From CAVSRC01 sp963730325 (GTDB lineage Bacteria > Pseudomonadota > Alphaproteobacteria > Rhizobiales > Kaistiaceae), in NCBI GenBank assembly GCA_963730325.1, contig CAVSRC010000008.1:62001-126000 (forward strand): 64,000 nt of DNA, written 5' to 3'. The notes under the pieces are model-generated. The model made no database searches, was not told where the DNA came from, and was given only the letters and a program-made list of their open reading frames with translations. The position numbers and the translations under genes are program-made. Shown here piece by piece: positions 29,657-37,445 of this stretch; the stretch's first letter is position 1; the number at the start of each line of letters is the position of its first letter.

Positions 29657-30642
29657 CGAACGCCCTCGCCAAGGTTCACGCGACCCCACCATATGTACAG
29701 GATGGTCATCATCGCGATGATCAGGAACAGAAGTGTCGATTCCGCCGAGCCGTAGCCGAAGTTGTTGAACGCGAACAGGTTCTGCTGGGCGAGCACCGAC
29801 ATGGTCTGGGTCTGCGGCATGTTCGGCGTAAGCACGTAGACCAGGTCGAATATGCGCATGGCGTCGAGCAGGCGGAAGATGATGGCGACCATCAGGGCCG
29901 GCCGCACGAGCGGCAAGGTCACGCGCCAGAAGACCTTCCACGGGTGAATGCCGTCGATCTTGGCCGCCTCGTAAATGTCGCGCGGGATCATCTGCAGGCC
30001 GGCGAGGATCAGCAGCGCCATGAAAGGCGTCGTCTTCCACACATCGACCACGACGATGGAACTCATCACCGTGGAGGGATTGACCGTCCAGGCGATCTTC
30101 GAATCGATCAGGCCCAGACGCAGGAACAGGTCATTGACGATGCCGAACTGGTCGTTGAGCATCCATGCCCACATCTTGGCCGAAACGATGGTGGGGATGG
30201 CCCAAGGCACCAGGATGGCGGCGCGAACGAAGCCGCGGCCCTTGAATTCGGCATTCAGAACCAGTGCGACAAGCATGCCCAGGACGGTCTCGAGGCCGAC
30301 CGAGGTGAGGCCGAAACGCAACGTGTTCCAAACGGCGTTCCACCATTGCGGATCGACGAGGATGCCCGAATAGTAAACCTTGCCGCTGGGAAGCGTGATC
30401 CAGCTCAGATAGTTCTCCAGCCCGATCAGCTTGGCGCCGGTGTACAGGTTGTCGAGCGTGGCGTCGGTGAAGCCGAAATAGATGGAGCGGGCCAGCGGCC
30501 AGCCGGCGACAATGGCCAGCGCCGCCAGCATCGGCACCAGAAACAGCGCGGCCGATCTCAGGCGAGAGGCCTGCAGCTTGGATCGGTGAGGCTTGACGTA
30601 AGGCGCAGCCGAAACAGCTGCCGCGGTCGCTTGCGTTGTCAT
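29653..30642 (-). CDS. Sugar ABC transporter permease (MalF-like)
   Basis: 329 aa from the ATG at 30642. A basic N-terminal stretch is followed by six or so helices, the first being AALFLVPMLAALAIVAGWPL; EAA loop DIYEAAKIDGIHPWKVFWRV. Forms the heterodimeric channel with the MalG-like protein. The 219-nt gap before it, after the binding-protein gene, contains a strong hairpin. Confidence 0.93.
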
Positions 30643-30807
30643 CGACCTGTCCCACTTCTCTGCCGAGGTGCGATTAACCCGCGGCAAGTCCCCATCCGTC
30701 GATCTTGATATGCAAAGTCCCCGTGTGTCGAGCCCGTCATTTCACCCCCGGCCCTTCCCCCCGGCCAGCATACGGCCAATTCGCGGACCCACGCTTTCGC
30801 TGCGAAG

Positions 30808-30838
30808 GCCGGGCGGGCGGCAGCGCCGTCCGCCCGGC
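30808..30838 (-). promoter_or_regulatory. Intercistronic hairpin after the sugar-binding-protein gene
   Basis: Two 14-nt arms (30808-30821 and 30825-30838; GCCGGGCGGGCGGC and GCCGTCCGCCCGGC, one G-U pair) with a 3-nt loop, 24 nt downstream of the binding protein stop. Such hairpins between binding-protein and permease genes usually stabilise the upstream message or attenuate readthrough, so that the binding protein is made in excess. No T-tract is present. Confidence 0.6.
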
Positions 30839-30861
30839 TGATCCGAGTGAAAAGCAGGAGC

Positions 30862-32136
30862 CTACCAGGCAGACCCCTTCAGCTTGGTCAGCTTGGCTTC
30901 CAGCAGAGCCAGATTGTCGGCCGTGGAGCCATCACCCGCCATGCTGCTGTGCACGGCCGTCCAGAAGTCAGACGAGACCTCGTTGTACTTGCCCTTGGTC
31001 GGGGCGGACGGGCGCGGCACGGCGTTCAGCACGACGTCTTTCCAGTTGGCGACGATCGGCTGGGCCTTGGCGACGTCGGCATCGTCGTAAACGGATGCGA
31101 TCGTCGGAAGGTGCGACAGGCTGATGGCAAGGCCTTTCTGGAACTCGGGCGACGACAACCAGATAACAAGCTTGATCGCCGCTTCCTGGTACTTCGAGTA
31201 CTTCGACACGGCAACGTTCCAGCCGCCGAGGGTCGCGGCGGGCTTGTCGCCGGCAGCGGGGCCGGCGGGAAGCGTGGCGACGTCGAACTTGCCGTTGATC
31301 GGGCTGTCGCCCTGGTTGCCGAGCGCATAGGCGTAGGGCCAGTTGCGCATGAAGACGGAATTGCCGAGCTGCCAGACGCCGCGGCTTTCCTCTTCCTGGT
31401 AGCCGAGCACGCCTTCAGGCGCGATCGTGCCGATCCAGCTCTTGGCCTCGTCGATTGCCGCCGCGGCCTTGGGGTTGTTGATCGAGATCGAACCGTCGGG
31501 CTCGACGATCTGGCCGCCGCCATAGGACTTGACCCATTCGAGGGCGTCGCAGGTCAGGCCTTCATAGGCGTTGCCCTGGAAGACGAAGCCCCACATGTCC
31601 TTGTTTCCGGCCGCCCGCTCCTTGTCCATGATGAACTTGGCGGTTTCGGCCAGTTCCGGCCAGGTCTTCGGAACCGGCTTGTTGTACTTCTCAAGCAGGT
31701 CCTTGCGATAGTAGAGAGCCGGCGCGTCGGTGAAATAGGGAAGCGCGACGAGCTTGCCGTTCACGGTCTGCGACTCGATGATCGACGGCACGTTCTCCGC
31801 GATGCGTCCGGCCTTCGTGGCCGCGTCGGTCAGGTCCACGAAATGGTCGGCGAGTTGCGGCGCCCAGATGACGTCCGTCATGTAGACGTCGATGTCCGAG
31901 TTGCCGGCGGCCAGCCACAAGCGATACTGACCGAACTGGTCGGTCGTCGACGACGGCATGGGCACCACGGTGACCTTGTCGCCGGTCAGCTTCTCGTATT
32001 CGACGAACTGATCCTTCAGATAGGCCAGATCCTGGCCGGTATTGCCGAACACGATGTGCAGTTCAACCGCCGAAGCCGGTCCGGCGACAAACATCGCGCT
32101 CGCGGCCAAGGCGAAAAGTGCGCTGCGGAATTTCAT
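30862..32136 (-). CDS. Periplasmic sugar-binding protein of ABC importer (trehalose/maltose class)
   Basis: 424 aa; GGAGG 8 nt before the ATG. The signal peptide ends at about residue 23 (FVAGPASA|VELHIVF). Extracellular-solute-binding family 1 features: YEKLTGDKVTVVPMPSSTTD, IDVYMTDVIWAPQLADHFVD, and WNVAVSKYSKYQEAAIKLV. It resembles the ThuE/trehalose-maltose-binding class of rhizobia in layout (binding protein, two permeases, ATPase). However, the divergent regulator leads dgoK-dgoA, so a galactose-containing sugar is an alternative substrate. Confidence 0.9.
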   Translation of the reverse strand: MKFRSALFALAASAMFVAGPASAVELHIVFGNTGQDLAYLKDQFVEYEKLTGDKVTVVPMPSSTTDQFGQYRLWLAAGNSDIDVYMTDVIWAPQLADHFVDLTDAATKAGRIAENVPSIIESQTVNGKLVALPYFTDAPALYYRKDLLEKYNKPVPKTWPELAETAKFIMDKERAAGNKDMWGFVFQGNAYEGLTCDALEWVKSYGGGQIVEPDGSISINNPKAAAAIDEAKSWIGTIAPEGVLGYQEEESRGVWQLGNSVFMRNWPYAYALGNQGDSPINGKFDVATLPAGPAAGDKPAATLGGWNVAVSKYSKYQEAAIKLVIWLSSPEFQKGLAISLSHLPTIASVYDDADVAKAQPIVANWKDVVLNAVPRPSAPTKGKYNEVSSDFWTAVHSSMAGDGSTADNLALLEAKLTKLKGSAW

Positions 32137-32223
32137 ATTGAGAACCTCCCTGAGCGAATTATTCAGTGGAGGGCACACATTGCGCCCAGCAATCAAGCAG
32201 AGCACAATCTTCTTCCCTCCCAA

Positions 32224-32274
32224 AAAGCGCTATAGCACACCGGCTTTCACCGATACTACCCAAAGCGCTTTGGG
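32224..32274. promoter_or_regulatory. LacI-type operators O1 and O2
   Basis: O2 is a perfect 16-bp palindrome, CCCAAAGCGCTTTGGG (32259-32274). O1 (AAAGCGCTAT, 32224-32233) is a half-conserved copy 35 bp away. The AAAGCGCTTT core is a classic LacI/GalR-family operator. They lie 88 and 123 bp before the binding protein start, within the 354-nt divergent region 32137-32490, where I see no other gene. The divergent LacI-family gene is the obvious candidate to bind them. Confidence 0.8.
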
Positions 32275-32452
32275 CCATCATGTTCGAGGGGACTGCAACC
32301 GTCAAGCGATCCCCTGCCCAGACCTCGTGCGGTGCCGCCGCCGTAACGCCGCAACCCTGGCCCCGCAGGCGCCGGAACGGCGCAATTGTTGGCGCGACCT
32401 GAGCAAATCGCCGCGAGCCGCCTCCGTCGCCTGTGACTTGCGCGCGCTGTGC

Positions 32453-32465
32453 GAAAGCGCTTTTT
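32453..32465 (+). promoter_or_regulatory. LacI-type operator O3 before the regulator gene
   Basis: GAAAGCGCTTTTT contains the palindrome AAAGCGCTTT (32454-32463). It ends 28 bp before the LacI-family start codon, close to its ribosome-binding site GGGGAGGA, so binding would give autoregulation. With O1 and O2 it could form a repression loop of about 190-230 bp. Confidence 0.75.
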
Positions 32466-32490
32466 ATCGCGCGGGGAGGATTTGCCGGGA

Positions 32491-33510
32491 ATGAGACTCA
32501 AGGACCTGGCCGACAGCCTCGGCCTGTCGCAAACAACCGTCAGCAGGGCGCTCAACGGCTATCCGGAAGTGAGCGAGGCGACGCGCCGACGCGTGCTCGA
32601 AGCCGCCCGGCGCGCGCATTACCGGCCCAATCCCAGCGCCCGCCGGCTGGCCACCGGACGCGCCGGCGCCGTCGGCGCGGTGCTGCCCACCGACCGCAAC
32701 CTGCTGGTTGATCCGCATTTCGTCGAATTCCTCGCCGGGGTCGGCGAGCGGCTGGTCGAGGACGAGATGGACATCGTGCTCAGCCCGGCGCGCGGCGGCG
32801 ACGAGAGCGCCACCTATCGGCGCATCGTTGCCGGCAACCGGGTCGACGCGCTCGTCCTCTCAGGACCGCTGATCGAGGACGACCGGGTGCCGCTGCTCAC
32901 CGAACTCGGCCACCCCTTCGTGCTGCACGGACGCACGGTCAGCAGCACACCCTATGCCTGGGTCGACATCGACAACGAGGACGCTTTCCGGCGCGCCACC
33001 GACCATCTGCTCGACCTGGGCCATACGCGCATCGGGCTCATCAACGGCGATGCGGGCTTCACCTTTGCGAAACATCGCGAGCAGGGCTTCCGCAACGCGC
33101 TGGCCGCGCGCGGGCTGACGCCCGACGAACGGTTGATCGGCGACGGACCGATGACCGACGAGGTCGGATTCCGTCTGACAGAGCGTTTTCTCGCCGTGGA
33201 GCCGTGCCCGACCGCCTTCCTGGTCTCGTCGATGATGCTGGCCTTCGGCTGCCTGCGCGTCATTCGTGCCGCCGGGCTGACGCTCGGCCGCGACGTGTCG
33301 CTCATCGCCCATGACGACGTGTTCCCGTTCCTCAATGCCGACCGCATGGTGCCGCCGCTGACGACGCTGCGCTCTCCGATCCGCGCGGCCGGGACGCGGG
33401 TCGCCGGGATGATCATGGACCTGCTCGGCGGACAGGCACCGGAGACGCTGCAGGAATTGTGGCCGGTCGAGCTGGTGATCCGCGCCTCGACCGGCCCGGC
33501 GCCGCCTTGA
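32491..33510 (+). CDS. LacI/GalR-family transcriptional regulator
   Basis: 339 aa. The N-terminal helix-turn-helix and hinge read MRLKDLADSLGLSQTTVSRA and LNGYPEVSEATRRRVLEAA, then RPNPSARRLATG. A periplasmic-binding-protein-like sensor fills residues 60-335 (GAVGAVLPTDRN; VDIDNEDAFRRATDHLLDLG; HDDVFPFLNAD). ATG at 32491, GGAGG 11 nt upstream. Divergent from the sugar ABC operon and followed 53 nt later by dgoK. The likely inducer is a sugar or sugar acid of the galactose/galactonate route. Confidence 0.93.
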   Translation: MRLKDLADSLGLSQTTVSRALNGYPEVSEATRRRVLEAARRAHYRPNPSARRLATGRAGAVGAVLPTDRNLLVDPHFVEFLAGVGERLVEDEMDIVLSPARGGDESATYRRIVAGNRVDALVLSGPLIEDDRVPLLTELGHPFVLHGRTVSSTPYAWVDIDNEDAFRRATDHLLDLGHTRIGLINGDAGFTFAKHREQGFRNALAARGLTPDERLIGDGPMTDEVGFRLTERFLAVEPCPTAFLVSSMMLAFGCLRVIRAAGLTLGRDVSLIAHDDVFPFLNADRMVPPLTTLRSPIRAAGTRVAGMIMDLLGGQAPETLQELWPVELVIRASTGPAPP

Positions 33511-33545
33511 CGCGACCCGGCGCCGCCTTGACGCGGCCCGGTGCC
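33495..33545 (+). repeat. 21-bp tandem repeat at the end of the LacI gene
   Basis: CCCGGCGCCGCCTTGACGCG(A/G) occurs at 33495-33515 and 33516-33536, then a nine-base partial copy. The first copy contains the last codons and the TGA of the regulator gene, so the duplication added a second stop but did not change the protein. It separates the regulator from dgoK. Confidence 0.9.
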
Positions 33546-33563
33546 TGCGGGACACAGCGGCCC

Positions 33564-34520
33564 ATGGCGGAGGATATTTCTGTTGGCGCGTTGATCGCCG
33601 TCGACTGGGGCACAAGCCATGTGCGCGCCCGGCTCGCCGATGGCAACGGCACCGTGCTTGCCGAGGCGACAAGCGACGACGGCATCGCCAGGCTGGCGCA
33701 GGGAGAGCATGAGCCCGCCTTCATGCGCCTGACCGCCGGCTGGCCCGCGGTTCCGGCGATCATGGCCGGCATGATCGGCAGCCGTCAGGGCTGGCGCGAG
33801 GCCGCCTATCTCCCCTGCCCGGCGGCGACCGGCGCGCTGGCCGAAGCGATCGTCCGCTTTCGCTCGGGCGGCGGCCGGCCGATCGCCATCGTTCCCGGCG
33901 TCATGCTGACGAGCCCCGCCCGCGACGGCGACGTGATGCGTGGCGAGGAAACCCAGATCGTCGGCCTCCTCGATGGCGAACCGGGCTTCGACGGCGTCGC
34001 CGTCATGCCCGGCACCCATTCCAAATGGGTGAGCATCGCCGGCGGCGTCATTCGCGATTTTCAGACGGTGATGACCGGCGAGCTGTTCGATCTCATTGCC
34101 CACAAATCCTTCCTGCGGCACTCGGTGGCGCAGGAGGCGGGCGACATCACCGCTTCGCCGGACTTCACGCTTGCCGTCCAGCGCACGGTGAGCGAGGGCC
34201 TGCCCTTTCTGGCGGCGCTCTTCTCGGTCAGGGCGCGGGCGCTCATCGCCGATGTCGCGCCGGCCGACAACCTCGCCTATCTCTCCGGCCTCATCATCGG
34301 CGGCGAGATCGCCGCGGCACAAGCGACAGGGCGGCTGACGCAGGGGACCGCGCTCCGCATCGTCGGGGCGCAATCGCTCGGCCGCGCCTATCTCCGCGCG
34401 CTCGCCGTCGCCGGCTTCGACGCCGAAATCCGCGACGGTGACGCATTGGCGCTCGGCGGCCTCGTCCATCTCGCCCGCGCCATCGATTTCCTTCCACCCG
34501 CCACCCGGAGATCCGCATGA
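33564..34520 (+). CDS. dgoK: 2-dehydro-3-deoxygalactonokinase
   Basis: 318 aa. The phosphate-binding opening is ALIAVDWGTSHVRARLADGN (residues 9-28), and other DgoK landmarks are MAGMIGSRQGWREAAYLPCP, VPGVMLTSPARDGDVMRGEE, MPGTHSKWVSIAGGVI and FQTVMTGELFDLI. The enzyme phosphorylates 2-keto-3-deoxygalactonate with ATP in De Ley-Doudoroff galactose/galactonate breakdown. The ATG at 33564 follows the tandem repeat; longer frames start inside that repeat. The stop overlaps the dgoA start (ATGA). Confidence 0.93.
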   Translation: MAEDISVGALIAVDWGTSHVRARLADGNGTVLAEATSDDGIARLAQGEHEPAFMRLTAGWPAVPAIMAGMIGSRQGWREAAYLPCPAATGALAEAIVRFRSGGGRPIAIVPGVMLTSPARDGDVMRGEETQIVGLLDGEPGFDGVAVMPGTHSKWVSIAGGVIRDFQTVMTGELFDLIAHKSFLRHSVAQEAGDITASPDFTLAVQRTVSEGLPFLAALFSVRARALIADVAPADNLAYLSGLIIGGEIAAAQATGRLTQGTALRIVGAQSLGRAYLRALAVAGFDAEIRDGDALALGGLVHLARAIDFLPPATRRSA

Positions 34521-35137
34521 GCGACATCTTCCATGGCCACCGGCCGCTGATCGCCATCCTGCGCGGCATTGCACCCAAGGACGCCGGCGCGGCGCTGGAG
34601 GCGCTGATCGCCGCCGGCATCGGCGTGGTCGAAGTGCCGCTCAATTCGCCCGAGCCGCTGGAGAGCATCCGCATCATGGCCGCGGCCGCAGACGGGCGCG
34701 CCTGGGTCGGCGCCGGCACGGTGCTCACGGCCGAAGAGGTCGGGGCGGTGGCGGCGGCCGGTGGCGGCTTCGTCGTCTCGCCCAATACCGACGGCCAAGT
34801 GATCCGCGCGACCAAGGCGGCGGGCCTCGGCTCGTTTCCCGGCGTCTTCACGGCGAGCGAGGCCTTCGCTGCCATCGCCGCGGGCGCCGACGGGCTGAAG
34901 TTCTTCCCGGCCGATCTCATCGGCCCCGACGGCATCAAGGCGATCGGCGTGGTTCTCCCCAAGACCGTGCCGCTGCTTGCGGTGGGCGGCGTCGATGCGG
35001 CCAATATCGCCGCCTATCGCAAGGCGGGCGTAGCCGGTTTCGGCCTCGGCTCGAACCTCTACAGACCGGGCACGAGTGCCGAAGAGATCGGCCGGCGGGC
35101 GCGGGACATCGTGGCGGCTTATGACGCGGCCGGCTGA
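34517..35137 (+). CDS. dgoA: 2-dehydro-3-deoxy-6-phosphogalactonate aldolase
   Basis: 206 aa, the standard class I KDPG/KDPGal aldolase length. PLIAILRGIAPKDAGAALEA opens the TIM barrel; GIGVVEVPLNSPEPLESI, VGAGTVLTAEEV, and the Schiff-base lysine strand DGLKFFPADLIGPDGIKAI are present. It cleaves KDPGal to pyruvate and glyceraldehyde 3-phosphate. The NSPEP segment and neighbour dgoK favour the galactose-type enzyme over Eda. Confidence 0.94.
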   Translation: MSDIFHGHRPLIAILRGIAPKDAGAALEALIAAGIGVVEVPLNSPEPLESIRIMAAAADGRAWVGAGTVLTAEEVGAVAAAGGGFVVSPNTDGQVIRATKAAGLGSFPGVFTASEAFAAIAAGADGLKFFPADLIGPDGIKAIGVVLPKTVPLLAVGGVDAANIAAYRKAGVAGFGLGSNLYRPGTSAEEIGRRARDIVAAYDAAG

Positions 35138-35552
35138 GTCCGTCATTCGCGCCATCGAAGATCGCGACGTCGGCGCGGTCATCGCGCTGTGGCACACAGC
35201 CGGCGTAACGCGGCCGTGGAACGACCCCGAACACGACATCGCCTTCGCGCGTCGCGGCCCGCATTCAACCGTGCTGGTGGCGGAGGTCGGCGACAGCATC
35301 GCTGCCGCGGCGATGATCGGCGAGGACGGTCACCGCGGCTGGGTCTATTACCTCGCCGCGCTGCCGGAGCGGCACGGCAGCGGCCTCGGCCGGGCGATGA
35401 TGGAGGCCGCGGAAGCATGGCTTGCCGCGCGCGGCGTCTGGAAGGTCCAGCTCCTCATCCGCGACGACAATGTCGCCGTGCGTGGCTTCTACGAGCACCT
35501 CGGCTACGCGAAGAACCCGACGGTCGTCTTCCAGAAGGTGCTGAAGCCGTAG
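35121..35552 (+). CDS. GNAT-family N-acetyltransferase (YpeA-like)
   Basis: 143 aa starting at the ATG at 35121, 17 nt inside dgoA, in another frame. GNAT core: YYLAALPERHGSGLGRAMME (acetyl-CoA pyrophosphate loop G-x-GLG-R) followed by EAWLAARGVWKVQLLIRDDN and FYEHLGYAKNP. Members close to E. coli YpeA acetylate unknown amines or protein N-termini. Probably co-transcribed with dgoKA, but no metabolic link is evident. Ends 52 nt before the next promoter. Confidence 0.88.
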   Translation: MTRPAESVIRAIEDRDVGAVIALWHTAGVTRPWNDPEHDIAFARRGPHSTVLVAEVGDSIAAAAMIGEDGHRGWVYYLAALPERHGSGLGRAMMEAAEAWLAARGVWKVQLLIRDDNVAVRGFYEHLGYAKNPTVVFQKVLKP

Positions 35553-35604
35553 CGTCCTTGCGGCTGCCCGGCGCAGGCCCGGTTCCGGCCGCACAGCCAG
35601 CCCG

Positions 35605-35654
35605 TTGACAAACGGAACTATCGTTCCGTATGGTATACGGAACCTGAGTTCCGT
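35605..35654 (+). promoter_or_regulatory. Promoter with two perfect 18-bp TetR-type operators
   Basis: TTGACA (35605-35610) and TATGGT (35629-35634) are spaced 18 bp. Operator 1, ACGGAACTATCGTTCCGT (35612-35629), fills the spacer; operator 2, ACGGAACCTGAGTTCCGT (35637-35654), covers the start region. Both have perfect 7-bp arms ACGGAAC/GTTCCGT around 4 bp, 25 bp apart centre to centre. The second gene of the pair is a TetR-family regulator, so these are its likely sites. Confidence 0.85.
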
Positions 35655-35670
35655 TTCGCGGAGAACGCAA

Positions 35671-36102
35671 TTGACCCCACGCGAGGTTTTCGAGAGCGCG
35701 CATGAACTGGTGCGCGCATATGACATCGCCTACGTCGACACCTTCGCCGAGGACGGCGAGCTGATGCTGCCGTTCGCGCCGCCGGGAGTGCCGCGCCGCA
35801 TCAAGGGGCGCGCCGCCATTCGCCGCCTGCTCGAACCGCGCTATCGCGCCGCACGCGACTCCGGCCGTCGCATTCGCGCATACGATCATCTGCGGGTGCA
35901 TGAGACGGCGGACCCGGAAGTGATCGTCGTCGAGTTCGAGGCGATGGTGGCGAGCGCCGACGGCGGCACGACGGAAGCGCTTCCGTTCATTCAGGTCATC
36001 CGCGTCCGCGACGACAAGATTCTCGAGCAGCGCGACTATTTCGACTCGCTGGCCATGGTCGAGCGGCTGCGCACCGGCGAACAGAACGGCCGTGCCAGCT
36101 AG
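35671..36102 (+). CDS. SnoaL/NTF2-like protein under TetR control
   Basis: 143 aa from a TTG at 35671 with GGAG 7 nt upstream; a frame from 35605 would start inside the -35 box and is impossible. The cone-shaped SnoaL fold is suggested by AHELVRAYDIAYVDTFAEDG, RIKGRAAIRRLLEPRYRAAR and EALPFIQVIRVRDDKILEQR, then DYFDSLAMV. Such small proteins act as isomerases, hydrolases or ligand binders. It is expressed with, and presumably sensed by, the TetR regulator whose gene overlaps its end. Substrate unknown. Confidence 0.82.
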   Translation: MTPREVFESAHELVRAYDIAYVDTFAEDGELMLPFAPPGVPRRIKGRAAIRRLLEPRYRAARDSGRRIRAYDHLRVHETADPEVIVVEFEAMVASADGGTTEALPFIQVIRVRDDKILEQRDYFDSLAMVERLRTGEQNGRAS

Positions 36103-36646
36103 AGCCGGACGGGCGGATGCCAGGCGAAACCGCGCGCGCATTGTCGCGGCGGCGCAAACGCTTTTCGCCACCGGCGGCATCGACGTGACGATGGACGACA
36201 TCGCGCGGCGCGCCGAGCTCGGCGTCGGCACGCTCTATCGGCACTTCGCCACCAAGGAGGTCCTCTACGCGGCGATCGTGGCCGACCATCTTGCCGAACT
36301 CACGGCGATGGCCACCGACCGCCTCGCCCATGCGGACGCCGGCGCAGCCTTCTTCGATCTGCTCGGGCGTATTTGGGCCGATGCCGCGTGGAAGCGGAGC
36401 CTGGTCGCGGCGCTGACCAACGCCGGTTACGACATCCGCGCGACCGTTCAGAACGAATCGAAGGCATTGCGCGCCGCGTTGGCGCGCCTGTTGCGCCGCG
36501 CCCAGATGGCGGGCGCCATTCGCCGTGACGTCTCCGCCGGCGAAGTGCTTGCGCTGATGGCGGCCGCCACGATGGCCGTCGACCAGACGGGACGTTCGCG
36601 CGGCCACTTCTTCGCGATCCTGCGCGACGGGTTGCGTTCCCGCTAG
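36092..36646 (+). CDS. TetR-family regulator of the SnoaL-like gene
   Basis: 184 aa from a GTG at 36092, overlapping the previous gene by 11 nt. N-terminal helix-turn-helix: ARIVAAAQTLFATGGIDVTM, then DDIARRAELGVGTLYRHFAT with KEVLYAAIV. The short C-terminal domain contains WADAAWKRSLVAALTNAGYD. Autoregulation through the paired ACGGAAC-N4-GTTCCGT sites is the likely mechanism. Its stop codon TAG overlaps, on the opposite strand, the stop of urtE at the four bases CTAG (36643-36646). Confidence 0.9.
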   Translation: MPARAGRADARRNRARIVAAAQTLFATGGIDVTMDDIARRAELGVGTLYRHFATKEVLYAAIVADHLAELTAMATDRLAHADAGAAFFDLLGRIWADAAWKRSLVAALTNAGYDIRATVQNESKALRAALARLLRRAQMAGAIRRDVSAGEVLALMAAATMAVDQTGRSRGHFFAILRDGLRSR

Positions 36647-37338
36647 ACCGTCAGATGCCGGCGGACCTTGTCGGGGTCCATCTCGTCGCGCGTGCCGGAG
36701 AGGATGATCTCGCCGCGGTCCATCACCGAGAAGGTGTCGGCGAGCTGGTGGACGAAGTCGAAATACTGCTCGACCAGCAGGATCGCCATCTCGCCCTTGG
36801 TCCGCAGCCATTCGATGGCGCGGCCGATGTCCTTGATGATCGAGGGCTGGATGCCCTCCGTCGGCTCGTCGAGGACCAGAAGCTTGGGCCTTGTGACCAG
36901 CGCCCGGCCGATGGCGAGCTGTTGCTGCTGGCCGCCGGAAAGGTCGCCGCCGCGCCGGCGCAGCATGTCGGCGAGCACGGGGAAGAGATCGAACACGTCG
37001 GCGGGGATCGAGCGCTGGCTGTTGGGCAGCTGCGCATAGCCGGTCTTGAGGTTCTCCTCGACCGTCAGCAGCGGAAAGATGTCGCGGCCCTGCGGCACAT
37101 AGGCGATGCCGAGACGGGCGCGATCGTGCGGCGCCATGCGGCCGAGCACCTTGCCGTCAAGCGCGATCTCGCCGCCGGCGATCGGCTGCTCGCCCATGAT
37201 GGCGCGCAGGAACGAGGTCTTGCCGACGCCGTTGCGGCCCATCAGCGCCGAAACCTTGCCGATCTCGGCGGAGAACGACACGCCGCGCAGGGCCTGCGCG
37301 GCACCATAGTAGAGGTCGACCCTGTCGGCTTTCAGCAT
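36643..37338 (-). CDS. urtE: Urea ABC transporter ATP-binding protein UrtE
   Basis: 231 aa, normal for UrtE. Walker A GRNGVGKTS, Q-loop VPQGRDIFPLLTVEENL, signature LSGGQQQQLAIGRAL, Walker B LLVLDEPTEGIQPSII; the TEGIQPS stretch distinguishes UrtE from LivF. The start is at 37338; the open frame extending upstream to 38259 is artificial and runs through the repeat and urtD. Last gene of urtABCDE. Confidence 0.96.
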   Translation of the reverse strand: MLKADRVDLYYGAAQALRGVSFSAEIGKVSALMGRNGVGKTSFLRAIMGEQPIAGGEIALDGKVLGRMAPHDRARLGIAYVPQGRDIFPLLTVEENLKTGYAQLPNSQRSIPADVFDLFPVLADMLRRRGGDLSGGQQQQLAIGRALVTRPKLLVLDEPTEGIQPSIIKDIGRAIEWLRTKGEMAILLVEQYFDFVHQLADTFSVMDRGEIILSGTRDEMDPDKVRRHLTV

Positions 37339-37364
37339 GGCGGCGGCTCCTTCGGAGCGGGCAG

Positions 37365-37427
37365 TTGGCAATCGGCAATCGGCAATCGAAAAAGTCCCGA
37401 CTGCCGATTGCCCACTGCCGATTGCCC
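37365..37427. repeat. GGCAATC/GATTGCC inverted repeat cluster between urtD and urtE
   Basis: Three direct 7-bp units GGCAATC (37367-37387) face two 14-bp units ACTGCCGATTGCCC (37400-37427). The two groups are inverted, so they can form alternative hairpins across a GAAAAAGTCCCG linker. Read as protein the block gives the CRLPTA-type string seen in many genomes' intergenic repeats. It interrupts the operon and could stabilise mRNA ends. Confidence 0.85.
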
Positions 37428-37445
37428 GTTGCGTGTCGTGCATCC

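Noticed and set aside
37365..37427. Possible CRISPR array
   Set aside because: Units are 7 and 14 bp with no spacers of unique sequence and no cas genes in the window.
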